A stretch of DNA of 53,103 nt, taken from positions 1 through 53,103 of the forward strand of contig JAZOAK010000052.1 in NCBI GenBank assembly GCA_045595445.1, given 5' to 3'. Shown in pieces: positions 42,528 to 48,720 of the stretch. The notes beneath the pieces were generated by a model that saw only the letters and a program-made list of their open reading frames with translations, had not been told where the DNA came from and ran no database searches. A program made the position numbers and the translations under genes. Every line of letters starts with the position of its first letter. The stretch's first letter is position 1. Source of the stretch: RGIG3009 sp045595445. Lineage in GTDB: Bacteria; Bacillota; Clostridia; Oscillospirales; Acutalibacteraceae.

Positions 42528-43465
42528 GATACATCTCCATATCCCGGTGTCGGATAACGGCAGACGGCGTAGTCACCGGCCTGCGTATAGGCAACCGACT
42601 GATCTTGCTCGGTGGCGTGATAGGTCACACCCGAACAAAACGCGCCGTCTTTGGTGTATAACCCCAAAAAGGAATCCGATTCTCCCAACTTAAACGACGC
42701 GTGTAATTCACCTTGCCCGCTCGTTTTGCCGGAACAGAACACGATAAGATACCCGCCTTCTTGAACGATCGTCCCATCGGGGAATTGCCACTTGCGAACG
42801 TCGTCCTTGGAATCGGTGAGGAAATACCCCGAGAGATTTATGGCGGTGTCCGAGAAATTATACACTTCCACCCAGTCGCCGTAATCGCCGTCGCGGTCGT
42901 ACAGCACCGAGCGGTTGCGGGACATATATTCGTTGATCCGCACGCCGTTTTGAACGTTCACAGATTGTTCTCCGAGCAGCATGCCGTTTGCATTGGAGGT
43001 GCCCGGAGTGGGGGAGGCGTACCACACGAAACCGTCGTTTGTATCGCGACCGTAAGACACACCGGGGATGCTTTCGGGAACGGCAACTTTGTCCAGCGTG
43101 TTGCCGTTCGGATCACTGAGCACCAGCGCTTCACCGGAAGATTTCAGCGAGAAGGAAGCCGAGAGCCGCTCGGCGGTACTCTCCGCCCGATCGGCATAGA
43201 TAAGCAGGTAACCGCCCGCTTCAATGGTGACGTTCGGGAACATCCATTTACCGGGTGCTTTCTCGTCGTCGGACAAAAAGCAACCGTCAAGTGATACCGA
43301 GGCGGTACCCGCGTTATACAACTCAATCCAATCGGCATCACCGCCGGCGGTCTGCACCTCGTTAATACGAATCGAAACGCCCGCATCCGAGCCCTTGTCG
43401 GCACAGCCGAACAACGGTAAGCACAGCACACAGACCGCCAACAAAAACCCCCCTGCGCGACGCAT
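42524..43465 (-). CDS. Lipoprotein with two lamin-tail domains
   Basis: 313 aa. Signal and lipobox CLPLFGC (Cys21), lamin-tail domain 1 (about 33-150; RINEVQTAGGDADWIELYN) and domain 2 (about 170-310; RINEYMSRNRSVLYDRDGD then YGDWVEVYN). Lamin-tail domains are beta-sandwich adhesion or nucleic-acid-associated modules common in secreted nucleases and CotH-linked proteins. First gene of the operon; AGGAGTG precedes the ATG. Partner or substrate of the CotH protein is a reasonable inference. Confidence 0.88.
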   Translation of the reverse strand: MRRAGGFLLAVCVLCLPLFGCADKGSDAGVSIRINEVQTAGGDADWIELYNAGTASVSLDGCFLSDDEKAPGKWMFPNVTIEAGGYLLIYADRAESTAERLSASFSLKSSGEALVLSDPNGNTLDKVAVPESIPGVSYGRDTNDGFVWYASPTPGTSNANGMLLGEQSVNVQNGVRINEYMSRNRSVLYDRDGDYGDWVEVYNFSDTAINLSGYFLTDSKDDVRKWQFPDGTIVQEGGYLIVFCSGKTSGQGELHASFKLGESDSFLGLYTKDGAFCSGVTYHATEQDQSVAYTQAGDYAVCRYPTPGYGDVS

Positions 43466-43503
43466 TCGAGCCCCACTCCTTTGTGTTCAAAATATACATA
43501 ATC

Positions 43504-43532
43504 AGTATAACAAATTTGTAAAAGTAAATCAA
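43504..43532 (-). promoter_or_regulatory. Promoter of the lamin-tail/CotH/addBA unit
   Basis: Minus strand TTGATT (43527-43532), 17 bp, TATACT (43504-43509). Confidence 0.7.
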
Positions 43533-43568
43533 CTTATATTTCCAATAAAAGAATTTCCAAAAAGGCAG

Positions 43569-43598
43569 TTGACAAACGCGGTAAAAATGGTGTAAACT
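43569..43598 (+). promoter_or_regulatory. Promoter of the sortase locus
   Basis: TTGACA (43569-43574), 18 bp, TAAACT (43593-43598), 55 bp before the first gene. Confidence 0.7.
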
Positions 43599-43652
43599 AA
43601 CATCGAGCATTTTTATCAATTAAGCGCACTGCGCTAAATAGGAGAGAGTGTC

Positions 43653-44207
43653 ATGAAAAAAGTAGTATCCCTTATTTCTGCTTGCTTGGTTCTCGTTGGC
43701 ATTATGGCGATGATGGTCGCGCCCGTTTCCGCGGCTACTCCCAAAGAGGACATTATCGCGAAAGCAAAAGAGCTGGTTCCCGAGAAATATCACGCAGAGT
43801 ATCTGCCGATGCTGGAAAACGTGTTGCAGCAGGTAGAGGTTGATGCCGATCAGGCGGCTGCCGTTATCAAAAACATGGAAAGCGCCAAGGCTGTCATCCC
43901 CGAAGACAAAGGCGATTCCTTGTCCTATTACAGCAACGCCCAACAGAAAGCCGTTGTTGCTGAAATCAAAGACGCCTGCACCACGCTGGGCCTGACTTGT
44001 GAGATTACCCCTGCCGAGAACCCCACACACCCGAACGACGTGGATTTCTATGTGTATAAAGAGGACAAAAAGATCGCGGACATCGATCTCGACGTCAAGA
44101 AGACCAACACCTCGGTTGATTACACCATGATCGCCGTGGCTTCTTTGCTGGTTGTCGTGGCTGCCGGTGCTGCCGTATACGGTAAGAAACTGGTCGCTTC
44201 TCGCTAA
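43653..44207 (+). CDS. Exported small protein with a non-LPXTG sorting-type tail
   Basis: 184 aa. Signal peptide ending VAPVSA-A (about residue 27), a Lys/Glu-rich helical body, and a C-terminal tail consisting of KKTNTSVDY, a hydrophobic helix (TMIAVASLLVVVAAGAAV) and the basic end YGKKLVASR. This is the architecture of a sortase sorting signal, but the motif is not LPXTG; NTSVD (starting at residue 152) is in its place. It lies 7 bp before a sortase gene and is most likely its substrate. GGAGAG precedes the ATG. Possibly an abundant surface or pilus-like subunit. Confidence 0.8.
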   Translation: MKKVVSLISACLVLVGIMAMMVAPVSAATPKEDIIAKAKELVPEKYHAEYLPMLENVLQQVEVDADQAAAVIKNMESAKAVIPEDKGDSLSYYSNAQQKAVVAEIKDACTTLGLTCEITPAENPTHPNDVDFYVYKEDKKIADIDLDVKKTNTSVDYTMIAVASLLVVVAAGAAVYGKKLVASR

Positions 44208-44214
44208 TCGGTCG

Positions 44215-44868
44215 ATGAAACTGAATTTACGAGTTTTAAGAAAAAGCCCTTGGTTCAAGGGCTTTTTCTTGCTGTTACCGCACCTGTTGACCGTCTGCGC
44301 ATTGCTGTGTGCCTCGGTGGTGTTGTTTCAAACGGTAGTTGCGGAATCGATGTATTATCAACTCATCACCGGCATGGCGGGGGAGTCTTCGTCGAACAAC
44401 ACGGTCACACAAGAGGAGGGCCACGTTCCTCCCATCTTCTACGGCGAACAATGGGCGACCTTAAACGTAGACGGCTGGGAAGAACGCGACATTCCGGTCT
44501 TTTTCGGTGACGAAAATGCGCTGTTGCGTAAAGGCGCGGGTATGCGTTTTAATTCCCGGTTTTGCGGACAAGGTGGCAGAACGGTGCTGTCTGCCCACGT
44601 GACGGCGCATTTCTACGAATTGGAAACCACCAAGATCGGTACCCTTGTTACCATGGACACCGTGTACGGCAAGTACGTGTACGAGGTCGTGGATACGCTG
44701 ATTTTCCATTATCAGGACAGATCCGCGCTCTCGCCGGTAAAGGGCGAAGGGGAAACGCTGTTTTTGTATACCTGCTATCCGCGTCAAAATGGGTATCAGT
44801 TCAAAAAACAGCGTCTTGCCCTCATCTGTCGCAAGGTAGAGGGAGAGGAGTGGAAGACCTATGGATAA
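44215..44868 (+). CDS. Sortase (class D-like)
   Basis: 217 aa transpeptidase: one N-terminal membrane helix (about 16-42), a linker, and the sortase barrel. Catalytic residues H128 (LSAHVT), C187 (LYTCYP) and R200 (KKQRLAL) are all present. No clear SD precedes the ATG at 44215, so translation may be coupled to the substrate gene. A strong terminator hairpin lies within codons 8-19, so little RNA may pass into it. It overlaps the next membrane-protein gene by 8 bp. Confidence 0.9.
   Translation: MKLNLRVLRKSPWFKGFFLLLPHLLTVCALLCASVVLFQTVVAESMYYQLITGMAGESSSNNTVTQEEGHVPPIFYGEQWATLNVDGWEERDIPVFFGDENALLRKGAGMRFNSRFCGQGGRTVLSAHVTAHFYELETTKIGTLVTMDTVYGKYVYEVVDTLIFHYQDRSALSPVKGEGETLFLYTCYPRQNGYQFKKQRLALICRKVEGEEWKTYG
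44236..44271 (+). terminator. Intrinsic terminator inside the sortase coding sequence
   Basis: AAGAAAAAGCCCTT-ggttc-AAGGGCTTTTTCTT, a perfect 14-bp stem whose 3' arm ends in TTTTTCTT, 23 nt after the sortase start codon. It codes for RKSPWFKGFFL in frame. It would let most transcripts end after the substrate gene. Confidence 0.7.
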
Positions 44869-45730
44869 AGCATTAGGGATAGCTCGCTTCTTGTTAGCGG
44901 CGCTTCTGTGCGTGGCGGTTGTGTGCTTGCTTCTCACCTTTTCGTTGCAGGTGATGTTCGACGCCGATATTTACGGCAAGGCAGCCCAAACGGAAGCCTT
45001 TGCTTCGGCATTGCACGAAGAAGTGTTGGAGCATCTGGACGCGGAATGCTTATTCTACGGCCTGCCGTATGATACGATAAAGGATGCCATGCCTATGCAG
45101 ACGGTACTGGGCGTAGCGCAGGAGCGTATGGCTACGGTGTATGACACGTTATGTCGCGGCACCAAACTGCCGTCCTTGTCGTTGGATTCCGCACCGTTCA
45201 AGGCGGCGATTGATTCGTTTTTTGAAACCCTGCCCTTTGAGGAACGCCCCTTGGATCCCGATGCATCGCAGACGATTGCTAAGGAGCTTGCTGAGAGCAC
45301 CGCGCTTGTCATGAGTATCGGTATCAGCGACAAGCTCATCAAAACCGCTCATCCTTTGTTCGCGGAGAACTCGCTGCTTCGGCGGGTTGCCGATAGCAGT
45401 GTTTGGCTTATGTTGGTGATCGCTTTATTGACAGCGGCCTGCTTGTACCCGCTCAAAAGCACCCTGCGTCAGCGGGCATACAGCGCGGCAAGCACTTTGT
45501 TTGTCGGCAGCGCGGTTGTCGCGGTACCGACGTGGCTGTTTGTTTCGCTTGATTTTCCTGCCAAACTTGCCATTGGTGATTCTGCCTTACGTGAATACGT
45601 CAGCGGAGTGCTGTATATCGCCCTTGACCGTATGACCGCGGTCACGACCACCGCGTTTGTGATCAGCGCCGTCTTGTTGATCGCCTCGGTCGTATGGCTT
45701 GTAAAAGAGAAAAACAAAAAGACCGCGTAA
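44861..45730 (+). CDS. Unknown four-helix membrane protein linked to the sortase
   Basis: 289 aa. Helix 1 at about 8-30, a soluble loop of about 150 residues outside the cell, then three helices near 180-200, 212-232 and 255-278, and a short basic tail (KEKNKKTA). No family recognised. The start overlaps the sortase gene end by 8 bp, so it is part of the sortase system, perhaps a membrane partner or processing factor. Its stop codon lies in the loop of the terminator. Confidence 0.8.
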   Translation: MDKALGIARFLLAALLCVAVVCLLLTFSLQVMFDADIYGKAAQTEAFASALHEEVLEHLDAECLFYGLPYDTIKDAMPMQTVLGVAQERMATVYDTLCRGTKLPSLSLDSAPFKAAIDSFFETLPFEERPLDPDASQTIAKELAESTALVMSIGISDKLIKTAHPLFAENSLLRRVADSSVWLMLVIALLTAACLYPLKSTLRQRAYSAASTLFVGSAVVAVPTWLFVSLDFPAKLAIGDSALREYVSGVLYIALDRMTAVTTTAFVISAVLLIASVVWLVKEKNKKTA

Positions 45731-45742
45731 GCGGTCTTTTTT
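45716..45742. terminator. Terminator with the stop codon in its loop
   Basis: AAAAAGACCGC-gtaa-GCGGTCTTTTT; the TAA at 45728-45730 is the loop. T-runs exist on both strands, so it also serves the convergent DUF1294 gene. Confidence 0.88.
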
Positions 45743-46002
45743 TATCTTGTGAAGAACCAATACGTAACGCCCTGCGCGATCACTATGGCAGGCAATCCCA
45801 ACATAAACCGTTTGTGCTTGGTCTTGTGACGGATCAGCAACATCGACAGATATGTGGCGGCACTCCCGCCGAGCAACGACACGATAAACAACGTTGCTTC
45901 GGGTATGCGCCGTGTGCGGCATTTTGCCGCCAGTTTATCATACAATGTGAGGATCACGGCAAGCGCGGAAATTGCGCATAAATACCAGTGAAACGGTTGC
46001 AT
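45742..46002 (-). CDS. DUF1294 small membrane protein
   Basis: 86 aa with two or three hydrophobic helices and the DUF1294 pattern YDKLAAKCRTRRIPEATLF, LLGGSAATYLSMLLIRHKTKH and RFMLGLPAIV. Membrane protein of unknown function. No clear operon partner. Confidence 0.85.
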   Translation of the reverse strand: MQPFHWYLCAISALAVILTLYDKLAAKCRTRRIPEATLFIVSLLGGSAATYLSMLLIRHKTKHKRFMLGLPAIVIAQGVTYWFFTR

Positions 46003-46021
46003 GGCTTTCCCTCCGTAGACT

Positions 46022-46063
46022 TAAAACAGTCCGCCGATCGTGTTGGAGGACTGTTTCTTTTTT
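46022..46063. terminator. Weak hairpin with T-run
   Basis: AAACAGTCC and GGACTGTTT with a 15-nt loop, followed by cT7 on the plus strand. No plus-strand gene ends nearby; on the minus strand it could end the deaminase transcript. Confidence 0.35.
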
Positions 46064-46074
46064 TGTGAAAGAGC

Positions 46075-46118
46075 GACTAAAAGTAGTATAACTGGGGTAA
46101 GAAAGACTAAAAGTAGTA
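46075..46118. repeat. Direct repeat of 14 bp near the deaminase gene
   Basis: GACTAAAAGTAGTA occurs at 46075-46088 and again at 46105-46118, 30 bp apart. It lies just downstream of the AT-rich deaminase gene. Confidence 0.7.
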
Positions 46119-46133
46119 CGCCGGACTATTGAT

Positions 46134-46544
46134 TTAGCAGATTACAGGTTCCCAAGCAAACGGCAACAAATCTCTGGCTTTTACCTTGATAAGATTTCCG
46201 TTTTCATCATTTACTATTACTTTAATATCGGGGCAATACTCAAACAACATTTGTCTGCAATTGCCGCAGGGCGGAATAACACAATTATGATGTTTTTCGT
46301 GTACGGCAACGATCGTATCAAATTCACGTTCTCCACTTGAAATAGCAATTCCAACGGTAATATATTCAGCACAAGACCCGTGAATGCCATCACAATTTAC
46401 GCCTTTGTAGATGTTTCCGTTCTTGCATAAAATTGCACATCCAACCGTGTGATTGTAAACGCCATCATCAAAATTGTTCGCTAAAACCTGCAAACCAATT
46501 TTAATTAGTTCTTTATCTTTTTCAGTGATAGGATATCTTTCCAC
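46134..46544 (-). CDS. cdd: Cytidine deaminase-like zinc enzyme
   Basis: 136 aa. Zinc and catalytic motifs are CAE in HGSCAEYITVG and PPCGNCRQ, as in cytidine deaminases and the related blasticidin-S deaminases. It would convert cytidine or deoxycytidine to uridine forms. The start is GTG at 46544 with GGAGG 7 nt upstream. The gene is much more AT-rich than its neighbours (many AAA, ATT, TTA codons) and is flanked by a palindrome array and a tRNA on one side, suggesting horizontal acquisition. Confidence 0.85.
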   Translation of the reverse strand: MERYPITEKDKELIKIGLQVLANNFDDGVYNHTVGCAILCKNGNIYKGVNCDGIHGSCAEYITVGIAISSGEREFDTIVAVHEKHHNCVIPPCGNCRQMLFEYCPDIKVIVNDENGNLIKVKARDLLPFAWEPVIC

Positions 46545-46610
46545 AGAAATGCCTCCTGTTAAATGTCGAATTTGTTGAACTGATTATACCACAAAAAATG
46601 TTGCTTTTCA

Positions 46611-46777
46611 ATGATATATCGCTGGTGCGATATGATATACGGCACGCCGTATGATATATTTGCGCTGCAAATATGATATAATATCCGTTCCTTCATACGC
46701 GAAGCGTATATCATCTGCGAAGCAGATATCATACCCGCAGGGTATATCATCCGTGACCGAAGGGAACGGATATCATT
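46611..46777. repeat. Array of short palindromes with ATGATAT/ATATCAT spacers (array 2)
   Basis: Units include TATCGC-tggt-GCGATA, TACGGC-ac-GCCGTA, ATTTGC-gct-GCAAAT, ATACGC-gaa-GCGTAT, CTGC-gaa-GCAG and ACCC-gca-GGGT. The left half is joined by ATGATAT and the right half by ATATCAT, and an outer ATCCGTTCC/GGAACGGAT pair spans the right half. The array ends at the hairpin 46778-46818, next to tRNA-Gly. Same design as array 1, with different arm sequences. The frame crossing this stretch is repeat-encoded, not a gene. Confidence 0.78.
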
Positions 46778-46818
46778 GAAAAAAGTCACCTTTGTCGGTA
46801 GACAAAAGTGACTTTTTT
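46778..46818. terminator. Bidirectional hairpin closing array 2, 3' of tRNA-Gly
   Basis: A6-GTCACCTTTGTC-ggta-GACAAAAGTGAC-T6. It begins 2 bp from the tRNA CCA end on the minus strand. The inner TTTGTC-GTA-GACAAA equals that of 446-486. Confidence 0.82.
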
Positions 46819-46820
46819 CG

Positions 46821-46894
46821 TGGAGCGGAAGACGGGAATCGAACCCGCGTATTCAGCTTGGGAAGCTGACATTCTACCATTGAATTACTCCCGC
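46821..46894 (-). tRNA. tRNA-Gly (anticodon CCC)
   Basis: Minus-strand cloverleaf of 74 nt: acceptor GCGGGAG with its complement CTTCCGC (one G-T type pair), encoded CCA, D-arm with TTCAATGGTAGAAT, anticodon loop TTCCCAA (CCC), T-arm CGGGTTCGATTCCCG. It reads GGG codons. Confidence 0.92.
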
Positions 46895-46952
46895 GTGTGA
46901 CCTATATCATAGCATACCCCCGTTCAAAAATCAAGCGGTAATTTGTCACGCC

Positions 46953-46981
46953 TTGAAAAAACAGCGCGTTTGTGGTATACT
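46953..46981 (+). promoter_or_regulatory. Promoter of cysK
   Basis: TTGAAA (46953-46958), 17 bp, TATACT (46976-46981). Confidence 0.8.
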
Positions 46982-47013
46982 ATTTAGCAGTTATTTTGAA
47001 AGGATCTGATCGC

Positions 47014-47934
47014 GTGAAAGTATATAACGATATTACGGCGCTTGTCGGCAACACCCCCTTGGTACGAGTGCATACGGCGGACGATTGTTGCGCGACGGTT
47101 CTGGCAAAACTGGAATGTCTTAATCCCGCGGGCAGCGTGAAAGACCGCGTGGCACTTTCCATGTTGGATGATGCCGAAAAACGCGGCTTGCTGTGCGCGG
47201 ATTCCGTGATTATCGAACCCACCAGCGGCAACACCGGCATCGGTTTGGCGGCAATGGCGGCGGTGCGCGGCTACCGCGTGATCCTCACCATGCCGGATAC
47301 CATGAGCGCCGAGCGCCGCGCATTGCTGAAAGCGTACGGTGCCGAGCTGGTGCTCACCGAGGGCGCCAAAGGCATGGCGGGTGCTGTGGAAAAGGCAAAA
47401 GAACTGGCAGCGGACATCCCGAACAGCTTCATTCCCGATCAATTCGGCAACCCCGCCAATCCCGCGGCGCACGTGAACACCACAGGTCCCGAGATCTGGA
47501 ACGATACCGACGGTACGGTGGATATCTTTGTCGCGGGTGTCGGCACCGGCGGCACCATCACCGGCGTCGGCGAATATCTCAAATCGCAAAATCCCGCCGT
47601 CAGCGTTGTGGCGGTCGAACCGGAACGTTCCCCTCTGTTGTCCAAAGGAACGGCGGGCTCACACGGCTTACAAGGCATCGGCGCCAATTTCGTGCCGGAT
47701 ACCCTGAACACTGCCATATACGACGAGGTTTTCCCTGTCAGTGAAGGCGATGCGTATGCGGCGGCGCGGCAGTTTGCCCGCACGCATGGCTTTTTGGTCG
47801 GTATTTCGTCGGGCGCTGCCTTGCACGCGGCACAAACGCTGGCACAGCGCGCGGAGAACGCGGGCAAAACCATTGTTGTCCTGTTACCCGACACCGGCGA
47901 CCGCTATTTATCCACGCCGTTGTTTGAGGAGTAA
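47014..47934 (+). CDS. cysK: Cysteine synthase A
   Basis: 306 aa PLP enzyme making cysteine from O-acetylserine and sulfide. PLP-lysine in NPAGSVKDRVA, substrate loop EPTSGNTGIGLA, phosphate-binding GVGTGGTITG, and the C-terminal ISSGAALHAA. The GTG at 47014 has AAAGGAT upstream; the frame extends further upstream into the promoter, which rules out earlier starts. A FliB-type gene follows after 5 bp, which is probably co-transcription without a metabolic link. Confidence 0.95.
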   Translation: MKVYNDITALVGNTPLVRVHTADDCCATVLAKLECLNPAGSVKDRVALSMLDDAEKRGLLCADSVIIEPTSGNTGIGLAAMAAVRGYRVILTMPDTMSAERRALLKAYGAELVLTEGAKGMAGAVEKAKELAADIPNSFIPDQFGNPANPAAHVNTTGPEIWNDTDGTVDIFVAGVGTGGTITGVGEYLKSQNPAVSVVAVEPERSPLLSKGTAGSHGLQGIGANFVPDTLNTAIYDEVFPVSEGDAYAAARQFARTHGFLVGISSGAALHAAQTLAQRAENAGKTIVVLLPDTGDRYLSTPLFEE

Positions 47935-47939
47935 TCGGT

Positions 47940-48701
47940 ATGGTCATCACTCCCGCGTATTATCCGCAGTTTCGCTGTATCGCCGAGCATTGTCGCCACA
48001 ACTGCTGCATCGGTTGGGAAATCGATATTGATGCCGACACCTATGCACTTTACAACACGGTCGGCGGTGACTTCGGCAACCGTCTGCACGACGGTATCGT
48101 CCACGGCGAACAGCCATGTTTTCGTTTAGACAAGCACGAGCGCTGCGCGTTTTTGAACGAGCGCGGTCTTTGTGATATTATTCTGACGCTCGGTGAGGAT
48201 GCGCTGTGCGATATTTGCACCGACCACCCGCGCTTTCGCACTTATCTTGACGACGATCTGCGGCTCGGTCTGGGCCTTTGCTGTGAAGCGGCGTGCCGTC
48301 TGATACTGGACAGCCCCGTACGGTTTATCAATGCCGACACCGGTGACACGGTGACAGTAGATACCGTTGTTCCGCCGCTTTCGGATACCCGCACTCCCGC
48401 CGAATGGGCGGCAATCTACCGCTCGCTCGAACGTTTGGATCCTGCGTGGGATGCGTATCTTGATCGTCTTGCCGCGTGTGAAACGTTCACCACCGTACAA
48501 GACGCCGCGTGGGAACGGTTGACGGCGTACTTTCTGTTTCGCCATCATCACCCGCACTTTGCCGCACACGCGGCGGCGGTGATCCTCACGCTCGCGGCAG
48601 GCACAGACGAGCTGTACGAAATCAGTCGTTTATATTCGGCAGAGATCGAATACTCCGATGACAATTTGCAAGCGATTATACAGAAAACGGCAGAGGCCTG
48701 A
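47940..48701 (+). CDS. FliB-family flagellin lysine-N-methylase-like Cys-cluster protein
   Basis: 253 aa. The Cys-rich N-terminal part matches the FliB/YkgJ-type metal-binding pattern: CIAEHCRHNCCIGWEIDID, then ERCAFLNERGLCDIILTLGEDALCDICTDHPR and LGLCCEAACRL. FliB methylates flagellin lysines in enteric bacteria; homologues also occur in clostridia. No flagellar genes are in this window. GAGGAG precedes the ATG. The stop codon TGA is in the loop of the terminator at 48684-48717. The methylase activity is an inference from similarity. Confidence 0.82.
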   Translation: MVITPAYYPQFRCIAEHCRHNCCIGWEIDIDADTYALYNTVGGDFGNRLHDGIVHGEQPCFRLDKHERCAFLNERGLCDIILTLGEDALCDICTDHPRFRTYLDDDLRLGLGLCCEAACRLILDSPVRFINADTGDTVTVDTVVPPLSDTRTPAEWAAIYRSLERLDPAWDAYLDRLAACETFTTVQDAAWERLTAYFLFRHHHPHFAAHAAAVILTLAAGTDELYEISRLYSAEIEYSDDNLQAIIQKTAEA

Positions 48702-48717
48702 GCCTCTGCCGTTTTTC
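48684..48717. terminator. Bidirectional terminator holding the FliB-like stop codon
   Basis: AAAACGGCAGAGGC-ctga-GCCTCTGCCGTTTT plus T. The TGA stop (48699-48701) is in the loop. The convergent glnA stop is at 48721. Confidence 0.88.
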
Positions 48718-48720
48718 TTC

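Noticed and set aside
43653..44207. Classical LPXTG sorting signal
   Set aside because: No LPXTG, NPQTN or LPNTA is present; only the tail architecture fits, so the substrate call rests on layout and proximity.
46022..46063. Terminator of a plus-strand small RNA
   Set aside because: No promoter or conserved RNA is seen upstream on the plus strand; kept only as a weak hairpin.
46559..46789. 76-codon minus-strand frame
   Set aside because: It is encoded almost entirely by palindrome array 2, lacks a ribosome site and would be an artefact of the ATATCAT repeats.
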